Source: Spinacia oleracea (Eukaryota > Streptophyta > Magnoliopsida > Caryophyllales > Amaranthaceae). From it: a DNA stretch of 64,000 nt. The DNA is taken from contig NC_079487.1 in NCBI RefSeq assembly GCF_020520425.1, forward strand, positions 85,875,141 to 85,939,140, in the 5' to 3' direction. Shown one piece after another: positions 33,367 through 46,953 of the stretch. Below the pieces are notes generated by a model. It did no database searches, was not told where the DNA came from, and worked only from the letters and a program-made list of their open reading frames with translations. The position numbers and the translations under genes are program-made. Numbering within the stretch: the first letter of the stretch is position 1; each line of letters opens with the position of its first letter.

Positions 33367-36300
33367 CTAGAAACAACCTGGATTGTTATGGCTTATACAG
33401 ATATCAAGTACAGAAGGTAGATGCAGACAAGATGCTCCAAGACAATTCAGATATTCGAAGTAACCAAATGCAAAAAGAGTTAAATGAGATGAAATTAGAA
33501 TAATTACCCTTTTGTGTGCCATTCCCAAGACTTCTTGTGCACAATCAAGAGCTTTTGTTGAAGCAGTTCCTGTACGAACTTGACCTACTAGTTGAGCAAA
33601 TTGTCCAATAAGAGTTTTAAGCAGCCAATTATTCTCTTTCACTTGCTCTTGCAGCTTTCCATTTTCCTTCTCAAGTGTTTCGTTTTTCTTGTTGATAGAT
33701 GACACTTCTTCTTTTACATTTTCCATCACCACGGTCCTATGTCGAACTTTTCCATACCCATTCCTCCTTAGCACACCCTGCACTCCATAAACGTCGCTCG
33801 TTCGAACTCCAAGTCCGTAACCAACATGACGTTCTGGTACCTTTCCACCATGCATAGTGTCCTCAAAGGCAATATTCTCGAGTTCTTGTTGAGACTTAGA
33901 AGGGTCTACATTCTTCATCGATTCAACCATGGCCTTTGCATCATCCTGCACAAAAAAATTAGGATAACAATGCAAGATTAATTTCAGAAACTGTTTCGGA
34001 AACACATTTAGTGCAGTGTGGACTGCAAGTATTTAAATCAAATAGCTTAATAATATGGACTCATACAACAAAATCTTCAGTGAGTGTGTTTGGAAGAAAG
34101 GTCCCGTCCTTGCCCGTATGAGTCTTTATCCAAAGGGCTAATAAGCTCATTTTTACTCCATGCTCGTCTTCCTATACATGAGTAGCAATGTAATAAGTAT
34201 TAAAGAAAATCTAGAAAGATGACACCATCATGAAATAAATAAAAGAATTAATGATTTGTACATAATCAGCTTGTTGGTTCGCATAGCTATTAGAACCAGA
34301 TCTATGAAATTGAGTTTGGGAGGCTCGTGCTTCTTTTCCACAGTCTGACAATTTCTGCACTCACATTCAAAGAGATTTATTAAGAAAACAATAAACAAAG
34401 ATTAATCAAACTTCAATTAAAAACATGGTACTTACTTGCCCTTCATCTGAATACCAAAATCTAACCAACTTTATCCACTCCTTACTGCTAATTCCATGTT
34501 GCGGAACTGCTTCTGTGGTCATCTGTGTTTCTGTTTTCTCCTCTGGTTTGTAGTAATCTTTCTTGAGAGAGTATTTATACTGCTTCCAGCTTTTATTGGC
34601 ACACTTGAGAATTTGTGTGACGTATACTGGACCATCAGGAATAACAAAGCGATCCTGCAAAAAATGATTTACCACAATCAGCATAGAATCAAGTCAGACT
34701 GCTGGTTTTCAATCATATTTCAGATTTCCAACCATATTTCAGGTGCTGCTGATTTCCAATCATACTTGGTATTTACTTTTTGTGGGTGAATGATGCATTT
34801 CAACATTGAATAATCTGATGATTTATTGACGTTTATAGGTCTAATTAAGTAAAACGAAACAGATGTATTTCATGGGAGTATCAATTCAGTTTATGTGATG
34901 GACCGTACAGGCCGTACCACCAAGCCACCTACTCACATAGTCTATCATAGAAGAAACAAGAGGGGACAACATATAACAGCAGACCTGCAGAACAACAGCC
35001 ATAACAAAGGGCAGCAAGAGGCACAGGAAATAGAGGAAGAAAGAAGAGAGCAGTAGTTAAGGAGTTTGTAGTACAATTAAGAGACTTGTAACCTAAAGTT
35101 ACTAACTTGGAGAATAGTGGCCTCAAGCTATTGATTTATGTATGAACCTTTATCAATTAAATCAATCAAGCTCTCTTTCCTAGTTGCTGTGTCCTTTTCA
35201 TTCTGTTTCTGCAGGTGGTTCTTGCAAGTTTATTGCAGTTTATAGGTCTCTTTTAAGTAAATTGAAGCAGATGATTTCCTAAGATTATACTTACATCTAT
35301 CTCTGGTAACAATTTAGATTTTAGAGCCGCATCGACCTTTTTCCAGTTCTTGTATCCAACTGGACAGTAAGCCTCCATCTTTGCAAGGCTCCCAATGAAT
35401 CTGACCAAGATCTGTCCACCTTTCCTAAGCGGTTGACACAAGTCATTGAATTCAACAAAGTACTTGATGCCATTGTTACTCCAGACATCGATTGTCTGAA
35501 TAGGACCACTGGCCACTCCATAATTACCCTTAGCATCTGCATAAAAAGAGTTCAGACATCTTTAAACAGCCCACGATTAAAGCAATCATATAAATTGATG
35601 ATAGTCTATGTATTCAATGATAATCTCTGCTTGCATTTAACGCGAGAGGTATAATCAGTTTGCTTGTTTGCTATCTGACAAGTAAACTGTCGTCTTATTT
35701 AAGTTAGCATATAAGATACACTTGAAGAACGGTTGCAATGTTTTGATACCTAATACTAAACTTAGTTTTCTGTAATTTTATTTCTTCTTATTCACCAACA
35801 GGTAGTTTTTCTGAAATCGGTTAAGCTTAAAACAAAAATCAGGAAATCAGGAAATCATTTAATATGGACTATTATTAACTTCTAAAAACATTACGATTAT
35901 CATGAGATGCTTTTATTAAACTTTAAGATATAAGGACAAGGGAAACTATATCTAATGGTTAAAAATTGAACTTACCGATGGTCATAACCTCTTCCTTGTC
36001 ATCAAAATCTACATTATCACGCCATTCTGGATATTGCCGTAAGGACTTCGATTTTTTTGAGTTCCCTTTTGGTTCTTGAACACCTTCTGCAGGGTATTTC
36101 GGTGGTTTTGAAGGTGGGATACTAGGTTGAATATTAGGTGTGTTCTGACTGGAGGAAGGAGAAGGGTATTTCGGTGGTTTTGAAGGTGGGATACTAGATT
36201 GAATATTAGGTGTGTTCTGACCGGAGGAAGGAGAAGGGTATTTCATTGGTTTTGAAGGAGGGATACTAGGTTGAATTGAAATCTTGGAAGTAATCTTAGG

Positions 36301-36618
36301 TGGAATTTTATTTTCAGTTGATGCCTCGAGTGAATTTGATGTTGATCCAGTAGGTGGTGTTTTCCATATAGCTTGTTGTGCACTTTTAGCAGTACTCGGA
36401 CATGGAGGTGCAACCATCAATGCAGTGGTACCTGGTGGAGAGAATGGTCCAAATCTAACAGACTTAGGAACCTCAGATGGTTGTGATTGAGTAGCATGCT
36501 TTTTGGTTGGCTGTGATGCATCTTCACTCAAAGATGAGGTACATGATGGTAGCGAATTTGATGCTGATCCAGTAGCATCTGTTTCAATTTTGACTCTAAC
36601 CCTCTTGCGATAAGTCAT
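33367..36618 (-). CDS. tnpA: TnpA-like DNA-binding protein (Transposase_24 type) of the CACTA element
   Basis: Second gene of the CACTA element, by analogy with En/Spm the protein that binds the subterminal repeats. Exons on the minus strand: 36618-35976, 35536-35295, 34654-34436, 34354-34262, 34171-34070, 33945-33367; all introns GT-AG, phases joining to 625 residues. Exon 1 is Ser/Pro-rich with a basic start (MTYRKRVRVK). It holds three copies of a proline-rich repeat (SIPPSKPPKYPSPSS). Exons 2-5 carry the plant Ptta/En/Spm domain (PF03004 pattern): VWSNNGIKYFVEFND, a GSLAKM...CPVGYKNWKKV block, and WIKLVRFWYSDEG. Exon 6 has a heptad coiled coil (NKKNETLEKENGKLQEQV). The true 3' end is less sure: a splice donor after AHKR could lead to a further exon. 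Confidence 0.75.
36090..36270 (-). repeat. in-frame tandem repeat in tnpA exon 1
   Basis: Three copies, about 78 bp each, encode the SIPPSKPxKYPSPSSxQNT unit. The third is shortened. They give a flexible proline-rich linker between the N-terminus and the transposase domain. Confidence 0.8.
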
Positions 36619-36817
36619 CCTTACTATGTAGCAACTGCAAGACAAGTCACAAAAAAACAGAATATTAGCAAGCAAGGCAACTAAACTAATGAAAACAACT
36701 GAAATGGACAAATGAACAACTGAACTAATGGAAACAACTAAAATGAACAAATCAGAACAACGGAAATAATGAAAACAAATTATATGGAAGTGAGCCTTTG
36801 AGTGACCAGCTGTTCAG

Positions 36818-36970
36818 AATAGATTAGCAACAAAGGACAGACTACTGAAGTGGAATTTGAGTATTGTTGGCAACTGTGGCTTATGTCAGTTGGCCGATGA
36901 AACTCTTTCCCACCTGTTCTTCTCATGCCAGTTCTCACAGGAAGTTTAGAGTCTGGTTTTGCAGTGTTTG
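36818..36970 (+). pseudogene. L1-type LINE zinc-binding (zf-RVT) fragment
   Basis: The plus strand reads NRLATKDRLLKWNLSI, then CGLCQLADETLSHLFFSC and a following FSQEV before a TAG. That is the pattern of the zf-RVT domain (PF13966) at the end of plant L1 polyproteins: TKDRL, C-x2-C, ET-x-x-HLFF-x-C. It is a short scrap lying between the two CACTA genes, on the opposite strand, so captured or inserted debris. Confidence 0.75.
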
Positions 36971-39210
36971 GGTGTTAGTAGAAGCATTTGGTAGAAGTGC
37001 AAAGAGCTGTGAAGAAAAGTAGAAGAAGCAGGAGTGCAGACTGTAGATACAACATTGCATTTCTAGAAACAATCTATAGTATGACTCTATATTGATTTGA
37101 AGGAGTATTTTGTAAGTAATCAAATTATATTGCATTATATTGATTTGAAGGAGTATTTTGTAAGTAATCAAATTATCAATTGCATTATCTGGATGATGAA
37201 ACCGGCAAAGAGAAAGGAGAGGTATTTTTCTAATATGGTTGCTGCAGGTATAGGAGCTCAGAAGAGAATATGTATATAGCTAGCATGATTGACAAGATAA
37301 TTGGTTGTACTACTCACAGCTAGTCGAGAACCAGCTCTTACACATGTAATCCCACCCCAGTTCAACTTCATTTTTTTAGGCCTATAGCTGGTATTATATT
37401 CTAATTTGCCTGATATGATGACGGCTACCATAGCCACAATATTCTACCTCTTTGTTCAAGAACTCTAAACTGACAGTTAGAACTCATGAAATTCTGCATA
37501 ACTATCAGGAATTAAAACCAATTACATAAACAGCAGGCAGAAACTTAACAAATGTTTACTTCTAATCAGATAAAATATAGCAGGTCTAACAGAACCATCA
37601 ACCAGGGTAAAACAGGGCCAAAGAATCAATGAAAACAAGGGGGCACCCTTGGAGGAAGTGCTGTGTATGGCATATAATGAAGTTCAACATTTAATTTGAG
37701 CATATAAACTCTTCAACACACAATATAAACAGTTAACGTTGAAATAAACAGCAATGACCTATATGCAAAATCAAGCTCAATGCACCATGCAATGACACTG
37801 GCCATGTAAGAATCTATTGATCATTTCACTATCCAACAGAAGCAAAAGAGCTTAAGAGAAAAGAAGAACGAAATATGCAAGAAGCACATGTAATTTCAAC
37901 CTCGTTGCCAAAAAGAAATGAATGAATTAGTTATTAGTTCTTCCACAATCAAGAATGCAAATAAGATTCCTCTATTGTGATTCCGGATTTAAACATAAAG
38001 AACATGTATTCATCTGCCCCCAGAAAGTCTCGGGAAGCTTCTGCAAACATCATAATAATCCACATTCAATACAGAAACTATTATCCAGATCAAAGCAAGT
38101 GAATGGCTTCTTTACTGAATTGGATGCTTGCAAGTAACTTTCTGACAAACTTACTCCACGACTCAAACCTGGAGCTTTAAACAGAGTTACTAAACACAAA
38201 CTAGCAACAAATCTTGTTGATCGTCCAGAATATGATTTCAGTATTTCAGCAAATACATCCAAATCATAAGAAAATCTAGGCTTACTGCCAGTCCCATCAC
38301 TATAATATTTTGATCACTTCAATCACAGTAGTTGATTACTTCAATCAAATTTGATGTCAAATCACTTTAAAATTGCCAGTCACAGGACTCCTAAGTCCTA
38401 ACTCATATATTATACTCAAGTTAACAAACAGAAATGGAGATTGGCTTATAAATGACTCCAACACATCCAGTTTCTCATCAAAGTTTGATATGTCAGCGAT
38501 AAAAAACCAATACACTCAACTGATAGCAGCTCACTAAAGCCCACACTATAGAACACCAGTTATTACTCAATGGAGATTGGCTTTATAAATGACTTCAACG
38601 CATCCAATTTCTCATCCAAATTTGATTTCTCAGCGATAAAACAATCAAAAATACACTCAACTGATAGAAGTCACTAAAGCCCACACAACATGACACTAGT
38701 GGTTACTCAAAAGTAGACTGTGCGCATCAGAAAACCATTCTGCAGGAGGCTTAACCCTAGTTTTTCTAGGGCGTTGACTTGTAAAATACAGAAACTATTA
38801 TCCAGATCAAAGCAAGTGTTATAAAGTTGGCAACACAGCAAGGCAGCAGCAAGAATCTGTTGAAAGACTTACTTCTAGATTCAGAGTTGATCAGGTACTA
38901 CAAGTTCATCCCCAAAACTAAAAGCACTTCTCTGTGTTCTGCATAAGCCAAAAAAAAAAAACATGTCAGCTATAAGTCAAGTTTTGTGTTAAATAAAGAG
39001 CTGTAGCAGTTAAGCAGGATACGAAATAGAAAAGGAAATCTCATAAAACAAATAAGCAAAACACCATTCAATAAGTAATATAAATATAATGACAACGTTT
39101 AACTGAAATTAGTATAACTAAATGAAATATCATTTTACACGGTGAAAAACAAGTTCATAACTCGAATCCAAAAGAAAAATAATGAACTCTATAAACTATG
39201 ACAAAGAATT
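36971..39210. other. spacer between the CACTA genes, with tandem duplications
   Basis: No gene seen. A 47-bp unit around gatttgaaggagtattttgt is duplicated at 37090-37178. A unit of about 140 bp starting ggagattggcttataaatga is tandemly duplicated at 38430-38716. A 34-bp word (tacagaaactattatccaga...) occurs at about 38070 and 38787. Confidence 0.6.
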
Positions 39211-42200
39211 CTATAAATCCAAAACACTATCATTTAGAAGCTCATCATCATCGTCATCATCAGGAATATCAAACAAGTCCCTAGGCTTAGTCTTAATAAC
39301 ATGAAGCCATCCTTTTTGTATCTCATCCTCAATGTAAAAAACTTGTTTTGCTTGAGAAGAGAAAATAAATGGATCATCATCCAAATTTTGACCAGTGTGC
39401 ATCAACTTTGAGAAATTGACACGAACTCTACCGTTCGTGTATGTTTTGACACCCCTCCGTACATCAACCCAGTCACATCGGAACATTAGAACCTTGAAAG
39501 AACCATAATAATCCAGTTCTAATATTTCATTAAGTTTCCCGTAATACTCTTGGCCATCAGCTTCTACCATAATTCCGGAATTTTGAGTCTTTCGAGATCG
39601 CTCACGGTCCACGGTGTCAAAATTATAGCCATTGATAATAACACTTTTCATCCTTTTGCCGCGATTGCTTAAACCATAGGCCAAGGCTTTTCTTAATTTT
39701 CCTTCTTTTGTGCTATCATCTAGGTCATTGGCCTATAATTCGAAAAACATAAGTTTTAGATTGGTAAATATAAAAAATAAATAAGGAAATCCCAAATTTA
39801 AAAGCATGCATATGACCTTGTTTAGCAACCAATCGGAAAATTCATTGATTATCCACCGACTTTCTTGAACTTCTTCAACTTGATTCTCTTGCCGTTTTTC
39901 TTGTAGGAAGGCCCTTTAGAAATAAAAAATTCGAATTACTAACAGTAATGACCGATACGCTGTAAAATAACCCATGACACTACTTACTCAAGCACCGGTT
40001 TCATCTCATCTGAATGAAGCAAAACATAACGATGTGCTTGCTTTAAACTTTTGTCATCAACACGGACATTCTTTTTCATCCCCACTACACGACCAGCAGA
40101 GTCATATAAATAGTTGTTGATGTCTGGAACACCATCTTCATTCCTTTTCGGTCTGTTGAATATGGTCTCGACACTTTCTAAGTATCTCGAACAAAAAGCA
40201 ATTGTTTCCCATAAAAGGTACCCTTCAGCTATGGATCCTTCTGGTTGCGCTTTATTGCTTACATGAGATTTCAAAAAGGCCAAATACCTTGAAATATAAT
40301 GAACAGGGTTGTGAACGTGAAAGAATAAGACAAGTATTGCGATGTATTCTTATTTTAAAATGATTAAAAAAATATTGAAGTTTAAGATATTGACCTCTCA
40401 ATGGGATACATCCACCTATAATGAACAGGTCCACCGAGTTTGACCTCCTCCACTAGATGAATTAGTAGATGCACCATGATTGTGAAAAAAGTTGGAATAA
40501 ACTCTTTCTCCATCTTACAAAGAGTCAACACAAGCTTCGACTGAATGGTATCTAATTCACTTCTTTCAATAGCAGTTGAACATATCTTCTTGAAAAAGTA
40601 CGACAATTCATCGAGCAAATCAATTACTTTTGTAGCATTAGATGCTCTTAAAGCAACAGGAAGGACATCTTGCATGAGCATATGATTGTCGTGGCTTTTC
40701 AGATTAATAAATTTTCGTTGCTTCAAATTCACACACCTTTGCAAATTAGATCCATACCCATCAGGAACTTTAAGATTTTGTAGGACTGTAAGAAATCTTT
40801 CTTTCTCTTCTTTAGACATAGTGTATGCAGCCGGAGGCAAATAGTCGTTAACACGACTTGGATGAGATTGAGGCCAAAGATGAGATTTTATGTTCAGTTT
40901 TTTAAGGGCCAATCTAGCATTCTTATCATCTCTACTCTTGCTCATATCTAAAAGAGTTCCTAAGAAATTGTCACATACATTCTTCTCAATGTGCATAACA
41001 TCTAAGTTGTGTCTAAGAGGATTATGTTCCCAATATTCTAATTCAAAAAGCTTACTTTTCTTTTTCCACAGAACACGATTAGACTCATCCTGGTCATTAT
41101 CATCATTATCATCATCATCATCATCAAGTTCATCATCTTCTAGTCTCCCTCTTTTTTTCTGAACAACTTTTGACTTTCCATACACATACTTAACTTTTTC
41201 TTGTTGCTTCAAAACTTCTGTCCCGCTTACACGAACCGGAGCAAGACCATGTTCCTCTGTCCCATCAAATTCATTTGTTTGAGAACGATAAGGATGGTCA
41301 ACTGGTAACCATTTTCGACACCCAAGGTAGACAATTTTACCACCAAAACTATAAGAATGAGTAGAATCAACACACGAAGGGCAAGCTTTATAACCTCTTG
41401 TACTCCAACCCGACAACATAGCATATGCTGGAAAGTCATTTATAGTGGAGTGTAAGGCTGCTCGCATCTTGAAATTTTTTCCGCTATAAGCATCAAAGGC
41501 ATCTACACCTTCCCACAACAATTTTAACTCATGGATTAATGGTTGCAAGTACACATCAATATCCATACCAGGACCCTGTTTCCCCGGAATAAGCACAGAC
41601 AAAATAAATGATGTCGACTTCATACAAAGCCACGGTGGCAAATTATAAGGAATCAGGATCACCGGCCATGTACTATAACTAGTATTCATCAAACGATATG
41701 GATTAAAGCCATCACTTGCTAGACCCAATCTAACATTACGAGGATCTTTGGCGAATTCCTCATATCTTTTATCAAACATTTTCCAAGCTTCACCATCCGC
41801 CGGGTGACTTATGATATTTCCATCCTTGCGGTCAAAATGCCATCTCATGTCCTCTGCTGTTTTAGATGACATGTAAAGTCTCTTTAGTCTAGGGATCAGA
41901 GGAAAGTACCGCATCACTTTAGCTGGAACACCCTTCTTACATGTTCCTTTGTCTTTCACACTACTCTCACCCTCATTTTCTTTCACATTCTTCCACCTTG
42001 ATCTGTGGCAGATATGACACTCACTTTTTCCTGCAAATTCGCCCCAATATAACATGCAATCATTCGGACATGCATGGATTTTCTCGTAACCCAATCCCAA
42101 ATCATTCATTATCTTCATGCCTTCATAATACGACGATGGAAACTCCTTAATATAAGGAAATGCGTCTAATAGAAGCTCAAGCAACTTATTAAATGATGCG

Positions 42201-42793
42201 GCAGACCAATGGAACATACACTTGAGGTGAAACAAGTGCAATAGAAACGACAGCTTTGAGAAAGTTGTACACCCCTCATATAGACCCTCATCAGAAGCTT
42301 CCCTAAGTCGTTTATACTTCGCTTCTTCTTCATTGGTGTTGGTTGATGGAAATTCATCATCTTCCTCACATTCAAAATTTAACTCTTCATGCATGTCATA
42401 CGAATATTCATCTTCAAAATTAGCTTCACTTAATGATGGGTCTTGGGGTTCGTTGGTGGGTTGTGGACTATTGTCAACCTTAAAAGCTGCTCTTAGTAAC
42501 CCATTCATATCATCTCGACCAACTACATTTTCTTGATCATTAGGGATCTCTAAGGTATTACTCTCTTCAACTCTACGATGGAAAATCCATTGCCTATAAT
42601 TCTTATAAAAACCGTTAAATAAAATGTGTCCTCCTACCTCGCCTAAGTCAAACCATTTATTTAACTTGCATTTATTACACGGGCATCGAGTTTTTCCCTT
42701 TAGAAGATTCTCCTTTGCAACCTCTAAAAATTCCATGCAACCGTTATAATAACGGGTATCCCCTTTTTGTAAGTCAATCCAACTAGTATCCAT
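39211..42793 (-). CDS. tnpD: TnpD/TNP2-type CACTA transposase
   Basis: The catalytic transposase of the CACTA element. Exons on the minus strand: 42793-40395, 40287-39988, 39913-39817, 39732-39211; GT-AG introns with phases that join to 1105 residues, the usual size. The N-terminus (MDTSWIDLQKGDTRYYNG, then CPCNKCKLN) is the transposase-associated domain. Next comes an acidic linker, then the TNP2 core: MLYWGEFAGKSECHICHRSR, LIPRLKRLYMSSKTAEDMRW, LASDGFNPYRLM and GPGMDIDVYLQPLIHEL, holding candidate catalytic acids. HNLDVMHIEKNVCDNFLGTL leads into a DUF4218-like region (VHYRWMYPIERYLAFLKS, across the first junction). The last exon is DUF4216-like (YYGKLNEILELDYYGSFKV, MFRCDWVDVRRG). I began at the ATG giving MDTSW. 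No stop or frameshift is seen, so the copy may be functional. Confidence 0.9.
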
Positions 42794-45700
42794 GTCTAAG
42801 AAAAAAAAAATTATAATTATAATTAAACACACTTATAGAAAACAAAGAACGATTAAACCACATTAATCTGCAAATAATTAACATCGCATTCTCGTTTAGT
42901 TTTTTGGGTGATCTGTACATAATATTTTTCTTATTTTCTCATAACATATAAAGAACATACAAAACAAAAGTTATTGACCATGGTTTATAATTTTGCAACT
43001 ATAATCTCTACATTTTTTAAGTATTTTTCCCATGAGATGGGTTAACAAGTTGATATCATGATCATTAAGTATAAATTGTTTAGCAACTTTTCACAAAACC
43101 AACAAGAACGACTAGTAAAACACCACAATTGAATCAACAAAACAAAAATAAATTAAATACGCAACGAACTGAAAATCAAGACACAAAATTATCCATAAGA
43201 TATATTGCAAGCAAATAAAAATAAATTCACAAAGAAAATATTATTGCAAGCAGGAAGTAGCTACCAAATAAAAATCATACTACAGGCATGTACTGAAATC
43301 TGGATTCCAGGTTACTGCAATTGGACCACCAACTGTCCCTCATAATTCATTCAAGTTTTCTGTTTTTTTCCTTATTACTGACATTCTACATTCCACCATA
43401 AAAGCACCTCCCATATGGATTCCGCAATATAGTCACCTGCACTTCCATGGCCATATTTACGTAACTTCAAATTCAGGATCATCATATCAACTCTGTCCAT
43501 ATACAATGAAAACGAAACCCTGCTGCTGTTTTAGGATTGCAGGAAACCGAAGAACTTGACAAGGGATATCTATACCCGTGCTATCTAATAAAAAGGCCAG
43601 CTAATAATACCACATCCAACCAAATTAAAAGATTTCTACCATCTTACTTAGATTACAGGGGGTCAAAGAGAGTAAAGTCTGAACTGATGAAAATTAAAAG
43701 ATGCAAAGTGTAACACAGAAGTCCATTCAGCTTCTCCCCCTTCCCCTAATTACCTCCTAGAGAAAGTATGAAAGTAACAGAATTGATTAAAGCCCGAGTT
43801 TATTAGGATCTTTATTATTCTTTTTCGTTGCCTAACTGCCGAGAATTATTACTACAGAATCTCCAAAGCTCTAAAACTATGCTTTGTATGTATCAAATAT
43901 ACAATGAATCTTGCTCACATCCTACAATTGTAACCATACACCTGACCAATTGATTATCCAATTCTCCTGAAAGCTATGGGAAACATCAGACCAGGGGTTA
44001 ACGGTGCTTGTCAGAAAATCGAATCATATCTACAAATTTCAAGTAGAATTATGAAGAGAGTAGAGACTAATTAGACCTAAAACAACACCAAAACAAACCC
44101 TAACTTAATATATTTAACAGTTTGAAACCCATCATTCCCTTGTTCACACTTCACAACTGTTCAAATCACTACAAATGGCAAGGATCAAGCACAACAATGT
44201 ATGCCTCAAAAACAACTTTCAAGGAACAAGCACCAAACAAGAGCAGGGAAGAAAAGTAAGAACCTAGCAACAAATTGATACAAACAGCCAACATATAAGT
44301 ACATTCACCCAATGCATGCTGAGAATCAGGCAAGAACGTTTGGTACAGCTCACAGTCCCACCTTCCATCCATGAGGTTGGGAGTTCAACTCTCATTGAAC
44401 CTAACATCATGGATAGGAGTCATAAGACTCATAGGAGGGTGATTAGATTAGTGGTCGTTTCTCTAGCCACGTGAATAGGGTTCTCAATATCAAAATTGTG
44501 TTCCTCCTATGACTATCTGTCTATCCTTACCCTACCTCCACAAGGATGGATGAATGATCCTCTAGTCAATAAAATAATTAAAAGATCAGAAACTTCACAA
44601 TTAAGCAACACAAACTTAAAGATTATTGCAACACCAAGCAACATTATGTCCACCATAGCAGACAAAATCACACTAAATGCAAAAAAACTACGCTGCAGAA
44701 AACATAGTTAAAAAAATGGCACCAATTCACGCGTTCTATAAAAGAACAGCCAACAAACACAACACTAAAAAGGGAATTCCCGGAGTGCAAAGCATAACAA
44801 ACAAAAAGAGTGAGAAATAGATAAAGTACCTTAGTGAAAACCCGGAGCAGCAAGGGACAAGTCTGCAACCAGGACAAGAAATGTATTACCAACATTAGTA
44901 CATACTTCATATAGAACAAAACCATTCCCCTGATAAGTAACAACTAGAACATGAACAATTGAGCATATCAAATATTACTAGCACACTAAGTAAACAGTTT
45001 TGAAAACGCACCCTTTAAATAAAGAACATCCCATCCAGAACCAACAACATTGAATGTTTCGAGAGCTCGTGAAATCAGATGTCAAACACGCTCAAGTAAA
45101 TCCGCATTATTCTGGTAAGAAAATCACCCTAATAAAGAGACTATTATGAAGACAAGTCCCTTTTAATCAGGAAACACAATATTACTCCAATAAAGGGACA
45201 ATTGTCAATTTACCACCTCAATTTCACATCGTAAAGCAAGAAAACCCTAAAAAACCTCCAAAAAAATCAAAAAGTCAGAAGATTAACATTAATTAGTGTT
45301 GACAGATACTTATTCAGGTTTTTAGCAAAATCAGGAGCTATTAGGCCTGATATTGAATACTCCTTGAGAATTTGTTTGACGCATGTTAATCCATGTCAGA
45401 ATTTTCTTATAAACACCATATATGCATAGATAGATGCCATCATTACTTTGGGGAAGGCAAACATATAGCTAAACTAATAGCATACTCAGGCTCAAAACAA
45501 AGTTTAGAAGACGTTTGTGTTTTAGTTGTGGCCTAACAATCTCCAATATAAATACAACAATCAATGGTAAAGCAAACCAAAGACGAAATGTAAACTCTGA
45601 GATGTATTGTAAATCATTAACCTTTAATCAAAGAGAAGTCACCTCTTTATGGGTGCGAAAGTGAATACAAAGGTGAGTGATAAGAACTCGATTTAAGCAA

Positions 45701-46759
45701 TAAACAAGCACAAAGGATAAAATCAATCACACTTTTCATGAATCAAAGCACAAAAAACAACAACAGATTAATAGTGTACGTATATATACTGTCATTTAAC
45801 AACTAAAAAAATAATCATGCTTCGCATTCAAAAGATAACCAACATCTATTTTACGCGATTTCAAGACAAAAGCTCCAACTTGCATAAAACCAAATTGACA
45901 CGAACAGGCTATACTTTGAAGTTTGAAGTCTTGAACTCCCAAACTTTGCATCAATATACATTAGGCTGTGTTTGTTATTAGTGGATCCCAATGGCAAGAA
46001 ACTGAGGACAACTTTTGGCAATGTAAACTGTTGCTACTGCTATAATTCCCACTCCCCGCATTTTGAAATCGATTATACACAGAAAATAAAAATACTCTGC
46101 AATTCAGCATATCTAACCAAATATAACACACTAACACAATTTCAGCCCAAGCCAAACAACCAATCTCAAATTGAAATATATCTAAATATAAACAAGCCCT
46201 GCGAAACTCTCAGCAAATTGGAAATTGAAAGAAAATTGAAAAATAATACAACAATCATAATTATACAACAATCATATTGAAAAGAAAATTGAAAAATAAT
46301 ACAACAATCATAATTATACAACAATCATATTGAAATTTTCAAAGAAATTTGAAAGAAAGATAAAATTTGATGAAGAACAGGGTACATACCTTGGAAATTC
46401 AAGACCACAACACGCAAAAACTGATTATTAACAACGCGATTTTCCACCACTGTGACTCGTGAGAGGATGAAGATGAATAAATTAGCAACAAATTAACTGG
46501 AAATATTACACTAAATTGACAAAAACGAAAAATAAAAAACAGAGCAGATTAATGGCGTCCTTCTAATTAAAGGTGGACGAACCTGAAGAAAAGGGCGAGA
46601 GGATTAATGGCGAGAGGATTGGAGATTATCAGATCGAGAAGAAGAAGATGACTAGCTTTAGGGTTTGAAAGTCGTGGGCTGGGAGGATGAGTCGTGGAGT
46701 TAGGCAATAAGTTAGGCGGTTTCAAAAATAAATTTCTGTTTTAGCGCGATTTGATTTTC
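42794..46759 (-). other. 5' region of the CACTA element, no gene seen
   Basis: About 4 kb between the tnpD start and the right terminus. It is AT-rich and lacks a convincing frame; it probably holds the promoter and 5' UTR introns. A 53-bp unit (gaaaagaaaattgaaaaata...) is tandemly repeated twice at 46226-46336. Confidence 0.5.
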
Positions 46760-46953
46760 ACAAAATTCTGAGTATTATTCGCAGCACATGCTTCTCACGT
46801 GGATTAGGTACGGTTTCTTCGACGCTTTCAAGCATCGACAACGTTGTGGACTGTTATTAGCGTCGTGGCCACACGGGATTTTTCCCCCCCGCAAAATCAA
46901 TGCCTTTGGCGTCCAAGACCAAGCGTCCAAAAAGGGTATGTTTTGTAGTAGTG
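46760..46953. repeat. CACTA right subterminal repeat array
   Basis: Copies of the same family: ttcgacgctttcaagcatcg near 46809, gcgtcgtgg near 46860, tttggcgtcc and gcgtccaaaaagg at 46905-46936. It is shorter than the left array. Confidence 0.75.

Larger units (their letters stand above)
30121..46953 (-). mobile_element. CACTA (En/Spm) transposon, 16.8 kb
   Basis: It has perfect 12-bp terminal inverted repeats CACTACTACAAA, flanked by the three-base duplication tcc (30118-30120 and 46954-46956). Removing it restores an LTR identical in layout to the 3' LTR, which proves the boundaries. Both ends carry arrays of GACGC/GCGTC motifs. Two genes run on the minus strand: tnpD-like (39211-42793) and tnpA-like (33367-36618). 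The CT-rich stretch near 46580-46650 on the minus strand looks like the transcription start zone. 30787-33366 and 42794-46749 hold no gene I can see. Confidence 0.95.

Noticed and set aside
40890-41162. Plus-strand Ser-rich frame
   Set aside because: Antisense shadow of the Asp-rich linker in the CACTA transposase.
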